DNA of 64,000 bases from Acidimicrobiia bacterium (GTDB lineage Bacteria; Acidobacteriota; Terriglobia; Bryobacterales; Bryobacteraceae): NCBI GenBank assembly GCA_016871315.1, contig VFZE01000017.1:1-64000 (forward strand), written 5' to 3'. Below are positions 39,991 through 48,758 of this stretch, one piece after another. A program made the translations under genes and the position numbers. The first letter of the stretch is position 1; every line of letters starts with the position of its first letter. The notes beneath the pieces were generated by a model that made no database searches, was not told the origin of the DNA, and worked only from the letters and a program-made list of their open reading frames with translations.

Positions 39991-41142
39991 ATGCCTTGGG
40001 AATACCTTCCGTTTTTCTCTTCACTGAACCAATTCCAGAAGCAGGCGGATCTGCTGCTGGATGGACATCGCGCCAAAGTCATCGAAGCGTTGCGCATCAT
40101 TCATCACCATCACCCGCGCTTCATGAGCCCCGACCTTCCCTGGCTGCCAAGAGATTTGTCGCCCACGGAGATCGCGGAAGATCGGTTTGATGTAGCAGAC
40201 GCCAGACTCGCCGTTGCCCGCGGCTACTGCTTTTTCGATTGGCAAGCGCTGGCGGTATTCGTGGAGGCTGCCCAAGACCGGGAGTCTGAGGTCTACGCTT
40301 TCGAATCAGCCGTGGAAGCGGTCATTTCCGGCGATCTGCCAACGCTTCGATCGCTGCTTCAGAAGCGCCCCGAGCTTGTGCGTGCGCGCTCCACCCGCCG
40401 GACCAACTTCGATCCGCCGCGGCATCGCGCGACGCTGCTGCATTACGTGGCTGCCAACGGCGTGGAGAACTACCGGCAGAAAACTCCAGAGAACGCGCTT
40501 CAGATTGCGGAGACCCTGCTCGAGGCTGGCGCGGAGGCTGACGCGCTGGCGGACCTGTACGGCACCGAGTGCACGACCATGTCTTTGCTGGTTTCCAGTT
40601 GTCATCCGGCCGAGGCCGGAGTGCAGGTGCCCTTGATCCACTTGCTGCTGGACCATGGCGCGGCGGTGGAGGGCCGGGGCTCCAACAAATGGTCCACACC
40701 TTTGATGACGGCGCTGATCTTCGGATACCCGGCTGCGGCCGAGGCGTTGCGAAGCCGAGGCGCGAAGGTGGACAATATCGCAGCCGCCGCCGGGCTGGGT
40801 CTGCACGCCGAAGCCGGGCATCTTATTTCTTCCTCCGACCGACCGAGTCGTCACCGCGCGTTGGCGTTGGCGGCACAGCTTGGTCACGCGAGAGTGGTGC
40901 GGCTTCTGCTGGATAGTGGTGAGGACCCGTCGCGTTACAATCCCGACGGCTACCATGCGCACGCAACCCCCTTGCACCAGGCGGCACTGGCGGGACATGA
41001 GGCGGTAGTGAGGCTGTTGGTCGAGCGCGGGGCGAGCCTGGAAATCAAGGACAAGATCTATCAAAGCACGCCGCTGGGCTGGGCCAATCATGCGGGCAAG
41101 AGCGCGATCACAGAGTTGCTGGAGGCGGCCGGCGGCCGCTAA
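39991..41142 (+). CDS. Ankyrin-repeat protein
   Basis: 383 residues. About residues 100-380 hold ankyrin-type repeats, clearest in the last third (TPLHQAALAGHEAVVRLLVERGASLEI, shortened: TPLHQAALAGHEAVVRLL; also RALALAAQLGHARVVRLLLD). No signal peptide or membrane segment, so a cytoplasmic protein-binding role is likely. ATG at 39991 begins 2 bases after the amidohydrolase stop; the longer frame start lies inside that gene. Confidence 0.85.
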   Translation: MPWEYLPFFSSLNQFQKQADLLLDGHRAKVIEALRIIHHHHPRFMSPDLPWLPRDLSPTEIAEDRFDVADARLAVARGYCFFDWQALAVFVEAAQDRESEVYAFESAVEAVISGDLPTLRSLLQKRPELVRARSTRRTNFDPPRHRATLLHYVAANGVENYRQKTPENALQIAETLLEAGAEADALADLYGTECTTMSLLVSSCHPAEAGVQVPLIHLLLDHGAAVEGRGSNKWSTPLMTALIFGYPAAAEALRSRGAKVDNIAAAAGLGLHAEAGHLISSSDRPSRHRALALAAQLGHARVVRLLLDSGEDPSRYNPDGYHAHATPLHQAALAGHEAVVRLLVERGASLEIKDKIYQSTPLGWANHAGKSAITELLEAAGGR

Positions 41143-41151
41143 ACCGCCTGC

Positions 41152-41157
41152 TATAAT
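41152..41157 (+). promoter_or_regulatory. Perfect TATAAT -10 element
   Basis: TATAAT lies 11 bases before an ATG at 41168 that begins only a 23-codon peptide. The promoter probably belonged to the intact GntR-type regulator before its N-terminal part was lost, and may still drive the otnC-otnK genes. Confidence 0.4.
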
Positions 41158-41160
41158 CGC

Positions 41161-41613
41161 TTCCTCTATGCCCGCCCGCCGGTCCATGAAAGGCGCCTGG
41201 ATGGCATCTCCCACCTGGAACTCTTCGAGGCGCGCATGATCGTGGAGCCGGAGCTGGCATCACGCGCCGCCGCACGCGCCACTGCCGAAGACATCAGCAT
41301 CCTGCGCTCCAAAGTGGCCGGGATGGAAGCAAACATCAACGATCGCGGAAGGCAGGTAGAACTCGGCATCGCCTTCCACGATGAGATCTTCCGCACGGCC
41401 GGAAACCGCGTTTGCCGGCAGATGTTCAGCGTGATTCACCGCGGCATCCTCACCAGCATCTCGCGGCTTTTCCAGCGCGCGCGGCTGGAGGAAGTGGTGG
41501 CCCAGCACAAGGCGATCTACACAGCGATCAGCAGGCGGGAGCCGGAAGAAGCGCGGCAACGGATGACGGACCACCTGCGGCGGGCGCGCAGCCTTTTTCT
41601 CGCGGTAAGCTGA
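41161..41613 (+). pseudogene. GntR-family regulator reduced to its FCD ligand-binding domain
   Basis: The frame reads HLELFEARMIVEPELASRAA and continues through a full FCD domain (FHDEIFRTAGN, VVAQHKAIYTAISRREPEEA, MTDHL), the ligand-sensing part of FadR/GntR regulators. The N-terminal winged helix that binds DNA is missing: upstream in the same frame only ~20 codons precede the FCD before a stop, with no good start. From ATG 41236 a 125-residue FCD-only protein could be made. The position directly before otnC and otnK matches the usual place of their GntR regulator, so this is most likely a decayed local regulator. Confidence 0.7.
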
Positions 41614-41625
41614 ATCTCACGGCTG

Positions 41626-42255
41626 ATGAGATATAACGAAAACCTGATCGTGGAGATCGTGGAAACGGCCCGATCGCTTTATCAACGCGGCTATAGTTTC
41701 GGCACCGCAGGAAACATCAGCGTCCGCGCATCGGACCGCATCTACATCACCCCCACCAATTCTTGCTTCGGCGCGCTCACCGTGGAGACGATGTCCGAGT
41801 TGGATCTGAACGGCAACCGCCTCTCCGGCAACGTACCGAGCAAAGAGACGCATTTTCATTTGTCGGCCTACCGCGCGCGGCCGGAGGCCTCGGCGGTGGT
41901 TCATCTGCATTCCACCTACGCCACCGCCGTCAGCTGCCTCCGCGAACTCGACATGGAGGATGCGCTGCCTATCTTCACTCCCTACTTCGCCATGCGCATC
42001 CCTAAACTCCCCGTGGTGCCCTACCTCCCTCCGGGCGACCCGATGCTCGCACCGGAGGTTGAGCGCTGCGCCGCCGTTTCCCCGGCCATGCTGCTACGTA
42101 ATCACGGGCCGATCACTACCGGCAAGACGCTGATAGAGGCCGCTGCTCTCTCCGAGGAGCTGGAGGAGCAGTCCAAGCTCTACTTTCTGCTGAACGGCGC
42201 CGGGCAGCAATTGACCATCGATGAGGTGGCCGAGCTGCGCAGAAGATTCCGCTAG
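41626..42255 (+). CDS. otnC: Class II aldolase, OtnC-type 3-oxo-tetronate 4-phosphate decarboxylase
   Basis: 209 residues of the class II aldolase/adducin family. FGTAGNISVRASD is the N-terminal phosphate/substrate loop, AVVHLHSTYAT has two zinc histidines and LLRNHGPITTGK the third. The next gene is a DUF1537 (OtnK-type) kinase; this pairing is diagnostic of acid-sugar catabolism in which a 3-oxo-tetronate 4-phosphate is decarboxylated to dihydroxyacetone phosphate. A fuculose-phosphate-aldolase-like activity is the alternative. The dehydrogenase and isomerase usually found with this pair are not in the window. Confidence 0.85.
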   Translation: MRYNENLIVEIVETARSLYQRGYSFGTAGNISVRASDRIYITPTNSCFGALTVETMSELDLNGNRLSGNVPSKETHFHLSAYRARPEASAVVHLHSTYATAVSCLRELDMEDALPIFTPYFAMRIPKLPVVPYLPPGDPMLAPEVERCAAVSPAMLLRNHGPITTGKTLIEAAALSEELEEQSKLYFLLNGAGQQLTIDEVAELRRRFR

Positions 42256-42263
42256 GAGCATCC

Positions 42264-43583
42264 ATGCCGGATCTTCTGCTTGCCGCCGTCGCCGATGATG
42301 ACACCGGCGCTTCCGACTTGGCCGGCATGTTGGCCGAACGCGGCCTGCGCGTGATACTGGTGATCGATCTGCCCGAGCCGGAAAAGCTCGCCGAATGGGC
42401 GTGCGGCCATGAGGCCATCGTCGTCGCCACCGCCACTCGCGCCATTGCGCCACGCGATGCGTATGAAAAAACCCGCGCTGCCGTCAATCGGCTCCGCGCC
42501 TTGAAGCCGCGCCAGATTCAGCTGAAATACTGCTCCACCTTCGATTCCACCGAAAAAGGGAACATCGGTCCATCCATCGATGCGGCGATGGATGAGCTGG
42601 ATGAAAAGTTCACCGTGGCCTTGCCGGCGCTGCCTGTCAACGGACGCACGACGTTCTTCGGCCACCACTTTGTCCACGGCGAGCTTCTTTCGGATTCTCC
42701 GATGAGCCGCCATCCGCTGAATCCGATGACTAATCCCAACCTGGTCAAACATCTCCAGTGGCAGACACGACGCAAGGTGGGACTCGCCGATTTCCGCTAC
42801 GTCAACGCCGGCGCCGATGCCTTGCGCTCCCGCCTCAGGCAGCTGGCGCAGGAATTCGACATCGTCATCGTGGACTGCATCGACAACGATCAGGTCTCCA
42901 TTATCTGTGATGCTATCGCCGGGATGGCACTGATTACGGGCAGTTCCGCGCCGGGCATCGGCCTGCCGGGCGTCTGGCGCCGCTTGGGATGGTGGAAGCC
43001 GGAAGCCGGTGTGCAACAGGAGCGCGTAGCCGAGGATTCCGCGGGGTGCCTTTTCATCGCCGGCAGTTGCTCGGTGGCCACCCGTGCCCAGAATCGCTGG
43101 CTGCTTGCGCAAGGCGCGGAGCATTTCGAGATCGACCCGAAAACACTGCTGGAATCGAAGCCGGCCCAGTTGGAGGCAATCGCCGTGCGCGCGGGCCAGG
43201 CGATCGCGGCCGGCCGGCGCGTTCTCATCACCACCGCGTCCGAGCCGGACGTTGTCAAGCGCACCCAGGAGTGGGCGGCGGCACAGGGCAAATCCGCGGA
43301 GCAGATCGGGCTGGAAATCGCCGGCGCGCTGGCGCGCTTCTGTCAGATGATCGTGGAGCGGCAAAAGCCGGCCGGGCTGGTGTTGGCCGGAGGGGAAACA
43401 TCCAGTGCCATCTGCCGCCAACTGTGCTTTGGCGCCCTGCGCGTTGGCGCCAATATAGAACCCGGCGTACCCATCTGCCGCACGCTTGACCCCGCGCGCC
43501 TGCCCGTAGTGCTCAAGAGCGGCAACTTCGGAAGCGAGGACTTCTTCGGCCGCGCCGAGCGGGCCCTTCGCACGCCTGCGTAA
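42264..43583 (+). CDS. otnK: Four-carbon acid sugar kinase, OtnK type (DUF1537)
   Basis: 439 residues. AVADDDTGASDLAGML is the N-terminal DUF1537 substrate-binding motif; YCSTFDSTEKGNIGPS follows, and the C-terminal domain has SGNFGSEDFF with the nucleotide-binding glycines, plus VLAGGETSSAIC. It phosphorylates 3-oxo-tetronates in the OtnK/OtnC pathway. AGGAG lies about 7 bases before the ATG and 8 bases separate it from otnC. The usual upstream regulator is truncated. Confidence 0.9.
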   Translation: MPDLLLAAVADDDTGASDLAGMLAERGLRVILVIDLPEPEKLAEWACGHEAIVVATATRAIAPRDAYEKTRAAVNRLRALKPRQIQLKYCSTFDSTEKGNIGPSIDAAMDELDEKFTVALPALPVNGRTTFFGHHFVHGELLSDSPMSRHPLNPMTNPNLVKHLQWQTRRKVGLADFRYVNAGADALRSRLRQLAQEFDIVIVDCIDNDQVSIICDAIAGMALITGSSAPGIGLPGVWRRLGWWKPEAGVQQERVAEDSAGCLFIAGSCSVATRAQNRWLLAQGAEHFEIDPKTLLESKPAQLEAIAVRAGQAIAAGRRVLITTASEPDVVKRTQEWAAAQGKSAEQIGLEIAGALARFCQMIVERQKPAGLVLAGGETSSAICRQLCFGALRVGANIEPGVPICRTLDPARLPVVLKSGNFGSEDFFGRAERALRTPA

Positions 43584-43588
43584 GGCAA

Positions 43589-43594
43589 TATACT
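43589..43594 (+). promoter_or_regulatory. Candidate -10 element (TATACT) giving a leaderless transcript
   Basis: TATACT ends 7 bases before ATG 43602, so transcription would begin at the start codon. No ribosome binding site is visible in the 18-base gap after otnK. Confidence 0.4.
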
Positions 43595-43601
43595 GGCCAC
43601 A

Positions 43602-44423
43602 ATGGAACATTCCGGCGCGGGGCTGCATGTTCAGTTCTGGGGCGTGCGCGGCTCCATTCCCACGCCACATGCGGCAAACATGCGCTATGGAGGCAACACC
43701 GCCTGCGTCGAGGTGCGGCTCCAGGGTGGCCCGCCCGTAGTGCTTGACGCTGGAACGGGTATTCGCCGCCTCGGGCTGGAACTGCGCGGCTGCCCCCTGA
43801 TTCATCTCCTGCTCACGCATTTCCACTGGGATCACATCCAGGGGCTTCCGTTTTTTGATCCGCTGCACCATCCCGCGCAAACCTTGGACGTGTGGTCTTC
43901 GGCGCCGCCGGCGCGCTTGCAGGCGACGCTGGAGCAACAAATGAGCACCCCCTATTTCCCCGTCAATCTGACCGAACCTCCCCGGCGGCCATCCTACAAC
44001 CAGGCGACCGGGCACGGCTTCGAAGTAGGCGGGATTAAGGTCCAGCCTATAGAGCTGCACCATCCCGGTGGTTCCACCGGCTACAAACTTTCCGCCAACG
44101 GGGCGAGTGTCGTCTATGCCACCGACCACGAGCCGGGGAGCGCGGTGCACGACGCTGCGCTGCTGGAGGTGGCCGCCGGCGCCGACCTGTTGATCATCGA
44201 CTCCCAGTACACGCCGGAGGAACATCAGGCGCGCGAGGGCTGGGGGCATGGCACATGGCTCGATTCCGCCCGCACGGCTCGTGAGGCCGGCGTCAAGCGC
44301 CTGATCCTGTTCCACCACGATCCCGCTCGAGACGATGAAGCAGTTGCGGCGCTGGTGGAGAACGCGCGAACTGAGTTTTTCCCCACCGAAGCAGCACGCG
44401 AAGGTTGGACAATCCAGATTTAG
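43602..44423 (+). CDS. MBL-fold metallohydrolase (PhnP/cAMP-phosphodiesterase-like)
   Basis: 273 residues. VQFWGVRGSIPTP and YGGNTACVEV are typical of the MBL branch that includes PhnP and RNase Z-like phosphodiesterases; THFHWDHIQG is the complete HxHxDH metal motif, YATDHEPG the metal-bridging Asp region, and FHHDPARDD the last histidine. Substrate possibly a cyclic phosphodiester. The C-terminal end of the frame overlaps only non-coding frames of the next gene. Confidence 0.87.
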   Translation: MEHSGAGLHVQFWGVRGSIPTPHAANMRYGGNTACVEVRLQGGPPVVLDAGTGIRRLGLELRGCPLIHLLLTHFHWDHIQGLPFFDPLHHPAQTLDVWSSAPPARLQATLEQQMSTPYFPVNLTEPPRRPSYNQATGHGFEVGGIKVQPIELHHPGGSTGYKLSANGASVVYATDHEPGSAVHDAALLEVAAGADLLIIDSQYTPEEHQAREGWGHGTWLDSARTAREAGVKRLILFHHDPARDDEAVAALVENARTEFFPTEAAREGWTIQI

Positions 44424-44469
44424 AGCGCCCCTCACGCGTGCCGGGCAACGGCTGAGCGACAATGGAGGC

Positions 44470-45549
44470 ATGAGGCGCCGCTGGCTCCTTGGTCTCGCTT
44501 TGGCGTTGTTGCTGCCGGCCCAGATGCGCATGAGTGTCGCGCAGCTGACGGCATTCCTGCGTTCCTCGGTGGACTTGAAACACGACGACCGGCGGGTGGC
44601 CGCTTATCTCAAGAAGGTCTCTCTCACCGAGAAACTCGACGCGCGCACGTTGGAAGATTTGCAGGGATACGGGATCGGGCCGAAGACCGTGGAGGCGTTG
44701 GAGGAACTGCGCGAAGCCTCGAAGTCTCTGCCGCCACCAAAACCGGTGGCCGTCATGCCCGCTCCTTCGCCTATTCCCGCGCCGCCGCCGGCCGAGCAGA
44801 AGCGGGTGATTGAAGCGGCGCGCGAGTATGCGCTCAACTACTCCAAGCGCCTGCCCGACTTCATCTGCACACAGGTCACGCGTCGCTATGTCGATCCGGC
44901 GGGCCTGGAATTCTGGCAGCAGATGGACACCATCACCGCGCGCCTCAGCTACTTCGAACAGAAGGAGAATTACCAGGTGGTGCTGGTCAACAACCGTCCG
45001 GTGGATCTCGGCTATAACGAATTGGGCGGCGCCATCTCTTCCGGGGAATTCGGCTCGATGCTGAAGGAGCTGTTCGACCCGGAGACGTCGGCCGAGTTCG
45101 CCTGGGAACGCTGGTCCACCTTGCGCGGCCGGCGCATGCATGTTTACCGTTACCGGGTTTCGCAGTCGCGCTCCAAGTGGCGCATCAGCTATCAGCGCGC
45201 GCTCGACATCATCGCCGGCTACCGCGGGCTTGTTTTCGTGGATGCCGAGACCCAGTCGGTGGCGCGCATCCGGCTGGAGGCCGACGGCCTGCCGCCTTCG
45301 TTCCCCATCCAACAGGCCTCGGTGGAACTGGACTACGACGGCATCCAGATCAGCGGCGTCCACTTTATGCTCCCGCTCAAACACACGATGCGGATGAGGG
45401 AAGCCAAAATGCTGGTGAAGAACGAAGTAGAGTTCCGGATGTACCGCAAGTTCGGCGCTGAGGCTGTCATCACCTTCGACACACCGGACCCGCTGCCCGA
45501 AGAAGTGACGCAGGAAAAGCCGGTCCAGCCGCCTCCCCGGCAGCCATAG
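44470..45549 (+). CDS. Exported protein of unknown function with HhH-like segment
   Basis: 359 residues. Signal peptide (WLLGLALALLLPAQM), then a domain with LEDLQGYGIGPKTVEAL, which resembles a helix-hairpin-helix, a proline-rich linker (~95-115), and a C-terminal ~240-residue beta-rich domain that looks like outer-membrane-lipoprotein-carrier-type proteins. I recognise no named family. A GGAGG ribosome site lies directly before ATG 44470, deciding the start. It is one base from the convergent rfbD gene. Confidence 0.75.
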   Translation: MRRRWLLGLALALLLPAQMRMSVAQLTAFLRSSVDLKHDDRRVAAYLKKVSLTEKLDARTLEDLQGYGIGPKTVEALEELREASKSLPPPKPVAVMPAPSPIPAPPPAEQKRVIEAAREYALNYSKRLPDFICTQVTRRYVDPAGLEFWQQMDTITARLSYFEQKENYQVVLVNNRPVDLGYNELGGAISSGEFGSMLKELFDPETSAEFAWERWSTLRGRRMHVYRYRVSQSRSKWRISYQRALDIIAGYRGLVFVDAETQSVARIRLEADGLPPSFPIQQASVELDYDGIQISGVHFMLPLKHTMRMREAKMLVKNEVEFRMYRKFGAEAVITFDTPDPLPEEVTQEKPVQPPPRQP

Positions 45550-45550
45550 C

Positions 45551-46432
45551 TCAGGCGCTGACGGCGAGCTTTTCCCGCGCAGCCAGGTACTCGCGGATCG
45601 CGCCATCGAGGGAGGGCATAGGCTGAATTCCCAGACTTTCCATCTTCGCGTTCGACAAGGCGGAATACTTGGGGCGCCGCGCCGACGTGCGGTATTCGCG
45701 CTCATTGGTCGCTCGGAGGGCGGGCTTCCGTCCGGCCAGATCGAAGATCTTCCGCGCGTAGTCATACCAGGAAATCGGCGTGCCTCCGCCGATATGGAAG
45801 AGCCCGGAGTGCTTGCCGAAAACAAGATCGGCCGTTCGCGCAGCCAGCGCCGGAGCGTAGGTCGGGCTGGCCACATGATCTTCCACCACGCGGATCGGAT
45901 TGGGGCTGGCCGCCAGCCGCAGCATCAGCTCGATGAAGTTTCCGCGCGCCGTGTTCAGCCCGGCAGGTCCGAAGACCCCCGAAGTACGGATGATAAGCGG
46001 ATTGTCGAGATAGGCCTGCGCGTACAATTCGCCGGCCAGCTTCGACACCGCATAGGCGCCCAGCGGATGCGTGGGGTCGGATTCCGTGTATGGCCGCGCG
46101 GAGGCGCCGTCAAAGACGTAGTCGGTGGAGAAATGCACCAGCCGGGCGTCGAGCTGCCGGCAGGAGGCTGCCATGTGCCGCACGGCCAAGCCGTTCACCT
46201 CATAGGCGGCCAGCGGCTCCTGCTCGGCGACGTCCACCATGTTGTAGGCGGCCGAGTTGATCACCACGTCGGGACTGAAGCAGGTGAGCAGTTTCTCCAC
46301 CTTGGCGCCGTCGGTGATGTCCACTTCCTGGCGGGTGAGGCGCAGCAGTTTGCAGCCCCGAACGGTGAATTCGTTGGAGAGTTCGGCGCCGAGCTGACCG
46401 GCGCTGCCAAAAATAGCGACACGATAGGACAT
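45551..46432 (-). CDS. rfbD: dTDP-4-dehydrorhamnose reductase
   Basis: 293 residues, extended SDR fold. FGSAGQLGAEL is the NAD(P)-binding glycine motif, VDITD, VINSAAYNMVDVAEQEP, FSTDYVFDG and YAVSKLAGE (YxxxK catalytic pair) are the RfbD signatures. Catalyses the last step of dTDP-L-rhamnose synthesis for cell-surface polysaccharides. The rfbA/B/C genes are not nearby, so the pathway is dispersed. Confidence 0.92.
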   Translation of the reverse strand: MSYRVAIFGSAGQLGAELSNEFTVRGCKLLRLTRQEVDITDGAKVEKLLTCFSPDVVINSAAYNMVDVAEQEPLAAYEVNGLAVRHMAASCRQLDARLVHFSTDYVFDGASARPYTESDPTHPLGAYAVSKLAGELYAQAYLDNPLIIRTSGVFGPAGLNTARGNFIELMLRLAASPNPIRVVEDHVASPTYAPALAARTADLVFGKHSGLFHIGGGTPISWYDYARKIFDLAGRKPALRATNEREYRTSARRPKYSALSNAKMESLGIQPMPSLDGAIREYLAAREKLAVSA

Positions 46433-46447
46433 GAGAGTGGGGCGAGC

Positions 46448-46882
46448 TTAGCGCTTACGTCTAAGATAGCGCGAAACGGCGGGGCGGTGATTCATGACTT
46501 CCGCGGCGGTCTTGCTGACTGGAGCCGGCTCGGGAGTGCGGTCCGGTTGCTCCTCAAGCAGGTTGTCCATCAGCCCCTGCAGGCTGGTCAGATGAACCAG
46601 GGAGTGATGGAGCTCCAGGCCGACGGCAAACAGCTCCCCTTCCGGGATACAGTAGACCACCTCGCCAAGCATGAGAGCATCCTCGGATTCCCAGCGGAAA
46701 TCGACTCGGATCGCGGTGTCAAGCGGGAGCGGGTGTTCAAGCATGATGCGCATGCCACGCCCGGAGAGGTTGGCGAGAGTGGCCTGCAAAACCCGCGGAG
46801 TGCCGTCGGGCAGCGGATCGCTGAGCAGGTTGACTATCACCGGTTGCGAGAGCGGCAAGCGAGGCTCGTGTCGATACTCCAC
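46448..46882 (-). CDS. PilZ-domain protein
   Basis: 144 residues, GTG start. RHEPR near the N-terminus and ANLSGRGMRI provide the RxxxR and (D/N)xSxxG elements of a c-di-GMP-binding PilZ domain; D is replaced by N. The C-terminal ~40 residues form a charged tail. Probably a c-di-GMP effector for surface or polysaccharide functions. It precedes rfbD by 15 bases on the same strand. Confidence 0.8.
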   Translation of the reverse strand: MEYRHEPRLPLSQPVIVNLLSDPLPDGTPRVLQATLANLSGRGMRIMLEHPLPLDTAIRVDFRWESEDALMLGEVVYCIPEGELFAVGLELHHSLVHLTSLQGLMDNLLEEQPDRTPEPAPVSKTAAEVMNHRPAVSRYLRRKR

Positions 46883-46975
46883 TAAATGGACAATCGGCGG
46901 GGAAATCAGGAAGGTGAGGGAAAAATGGAGAGGAGATTCCTGGCCGGGCTATCGTCCCAGGCTAGTACCTGGAGT

Positions 46976-47323
46976 CTACCTCCAACTCGCTAACAGCCAC
47001 AGGCACAGCCCGATCCCTCCCAGCACCGCCAACTCGGCCACCTGACGCCACCTCTGCCCCGACACTTCCCGGTACGATCCCCTCTTCCGCAATGTTCCCA
47101 TCAACCTCGACTGAAGATCGCCCTGCTCCCCCTGCAACGACTTGATGATCTGCTGCCGGCCCGCTTCGTCGGCTATCAGCACGGTGCCGGAATTGGCGCC
47201 CGAGGTCGATTCCAGCAGTTTGCGCCTCAAATCGGCCGGCACATCCGACACCGACCGGTAGACCTGCGTGTCGTCGCCAACTGAGATCAGTATCGTGGAA
47301 GTCTTCTGCGTCAGCCGTTCCAT
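46976..47323 (-). CDS. Small tail-anchored membrane protein of unknown function
   Basis: 115 residues with a cytoplasmic region and one C-terminal membrane helix (VAELAVLGGIGLCLWLLASW), so a tail-anchored topology. No family recognised. It follows the LysR regulator by 7 bases on the minus strand and is probably co-transcribed with it. Confidence 0.65.
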   Translation of the reverse strand: MERLTQKTSTILISVGDDTQVYRSVSDVPADLRRKLLESTSGANSGTVLIADEAGRQQIIKSLQGEQGDLQSRLMGTLRKRGSYREVSGQRWRQVAELAVLGGIGLCLWLLASWR

Positions 47324-47330
47324 GCCGCGT

Positions 47331-48281
47331 TCACCTTTGGCTCACCAGCCGCGCCCGGTCCGGCCGTGTCGAAGCGGCGGTCTTGGCCGGGGCAGTGTCT
47401 TCTTCGGCATGCTCGAGGATCACATTGATGAATCCCAGCGCCGCCTTGGATAGCGACTTGTCTTTGCGGTAGATCAACCCCAGCCGCCTCATCATCGGCT
47501 CCGGCCCCAGCGAGACGGCGGCCAGTTTGCCCTGCGCTACCTCTTCCGAGCAATGACTCGCGGCCAGGAAGCTGACGCCGAGCCCCGCCATCACGAACCG
47601 CTTCGTCATCTCGGTGGCGTCCAGCTCCATCGAGATGTTCAGGTCCGGTTCCACAACATCCAGCCAGTCATTCAGTCGCGTGCGAGTGGTTCCCGACTTG
47701 GGCATCAGTAGCGGATGACCCACCAGGTCGGTCGCGGCAACCGACGCCTTACCAGCCAGGGGATGATCCGGCGGAGCCAGCAGCTTGATTTCATCGGAAT
47801 GAATGCGCACCACCTGTAATCTCTTTTCGGCAATCGGAAGCTGGGTGATGCCGAAATCGGCCTGGTTGTCGAGCACGGCTTCCACGATCCGGCTGCCGTA
47901 GCTCCGCTCCACGTGCAGCTGCACGTTGGGGAACTTTTCCTTGTATCCGGAGAAGACCTGTGGCAGCACGTAGATGCAGGTAGCCTCATTGGCCCCGATC
48001 ACGATCTCCCCGCGCGGGGCGCGCTCCAGTTCGTTGATGGCGTCCTGGGCCTGTTTGCGCAACTCCAGGATCTGCTCCGCGTATTCGGCGAAGATCTTGC
48101 CGGCAGGCGTCAGTGCGATCCGCGTTCCCAGACGGTCAAACAGGCTGGCTTGGAGGTCCTGTTCGAGCTGCCGCACTTGCGCACTGATGGCCGGCTGTGT
48201 CCGGAAACAGGTTTCGGCCGCCTTGGAGAAACTCTTCAGGCGGACGATCTCCAGAAAAGTTCGGAGCTGATCGAGGTCCAT
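47331..48281 (-). CDS. LysR-family transcriptional regulator
   Basis: 316 residues. N-terminal winged helix (LRTFLEIVRLKSFSKAAE, AISAQVRQLEQDL), linker helix and a type-2 periplasmic-binding-like effector domain (EIVIGANEATCIYVLPQV, LGVSFLAASHCSEE). The wording resembles CysB/CbbR-like members. It probably controls its divergent neighbour, the cytochrome c gene starting 71 bases away, but no LysR box (T-N11-A) was checked exhaustively. Confidence 0.9.
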   Translation of the reverse strand: MDLDQLRTFLEIVRLKSFSKAAETCFRTQPAISAQVRQLEQDLQASLFDRLGTRIALTPAGKIFAEYAEQILELRKQAQDAINELERAPRGEIVIGANEATCIYVLPQVFSGYKEKFPNVQLHVERSYGSRIVEAVLDNQADFGITQLPIAEKRLQVVRIHSDEIKLLAPPDHPLAGKASVAATDLVGHPLLMPKSGTTRTRLNDWLDVVEPDLNISMELDATEMTKRFVMAGLGVSFLAASHCSEEVAQGKLAAVSLGPEPMMRRLGLIYRKDKSLSKAALGFINVILEHAEEDTAPAKTAASTRPDRARLVSQR

Positions 48282-48335
48282 GTGCGCCTGACTCCGGCCG
48301 CGGAAAGCTTCAGTTGCAGCCCATTACGCTCGGAT

Positions 48336-48341
48336 TATACC
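48336..48341 (+). promoter_or_regulatory. Candidate -10 element (TATACC) for the cytochrome gene
   Basis: TATACC is 11 bases before ATG 48353, between the divergent LysR gene and the cytochrome c gene. Confidence 0.25.
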
Positions 48342-48352
48342 ATTGAAAGATT

Positions 48353-48757
48353 ATGTTCTTGTTGCTGAGAGCTTTACTCATCCTCGCCTGCGCCTCAAGC
48401 CTGATGGCTGAGGATAAAGTCGCCTTCGGGAAGTACTTGGCAGTGGAAATCGGCAAGTGCGCCGATTGCCACACCCCGTCCACCGCCGAAGGCCAATTGG
48501 ACCAGTCAAAATGGATGAAAGGCAAGGTCATGGAGTATCAGCCGATTGAGCCGATTCAAGGCTGGCACAAGACCTCCCCCGACATCACCCCTTCTGGCAA
48601 GCTCTGGAACAAGTGGGGCGGCGAAGAGGCGATGGTCAAGTATCTGATGACCGGTCTGACGCCATCCGGCAAGCCGGCCGGCCCGCCGATGCCCGCCTAC
48701 AAGCTGAAAAAGGCCGACGCGGAAGCCATCGTCGAGTATCTGAAAACCCTGCGCTAA
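48353..48757 (+). CDS. Exported small c-type cytochrome
   Basis: 134 residues: signal peptide (FLLLRALLILACASSLMA), one CADCH haem c attachment site near residue 42, and distal methionines such as in PMPAYKL as the likely sixth ligand. Soluble periplasmic electron carrier. One base separates it from the TIGR03790 gene, and its divergent neighbour is a LysR regulator. Confidence 0.9.
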   Translation: MFLLLRALLILACASSLMAEDKVAFGKYLAVEIGKCADCHTPSTAEGQLDQSKWMKGKVMEYQPIEPIQGWHKTSPDITPSGKLWNKWGGEEAMVKYLMTGLTPSGKPAGPPMPAYKLKKADAEAIVEYLKTLR

Positions 48758-48758
48758 A

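Noticed and set aside
38093-40024. 643-codon minus-strand open frame
   Set aside because: Antisense to the YtcJ-like amidohydrolase; histidine/arginine-rich shadow.
41168-41239. 23-codon peptide starting at ATG 41168 right after TATAAT
   Set aside because: Out of frame with the FCD domain and without recognisable features; best seen as the leftover of the regulator's start.
42252-44531. 759-codon minus-strand open frame
   Set aside because: Antisense to otnK and the MBL gene, which both have full family signatures.
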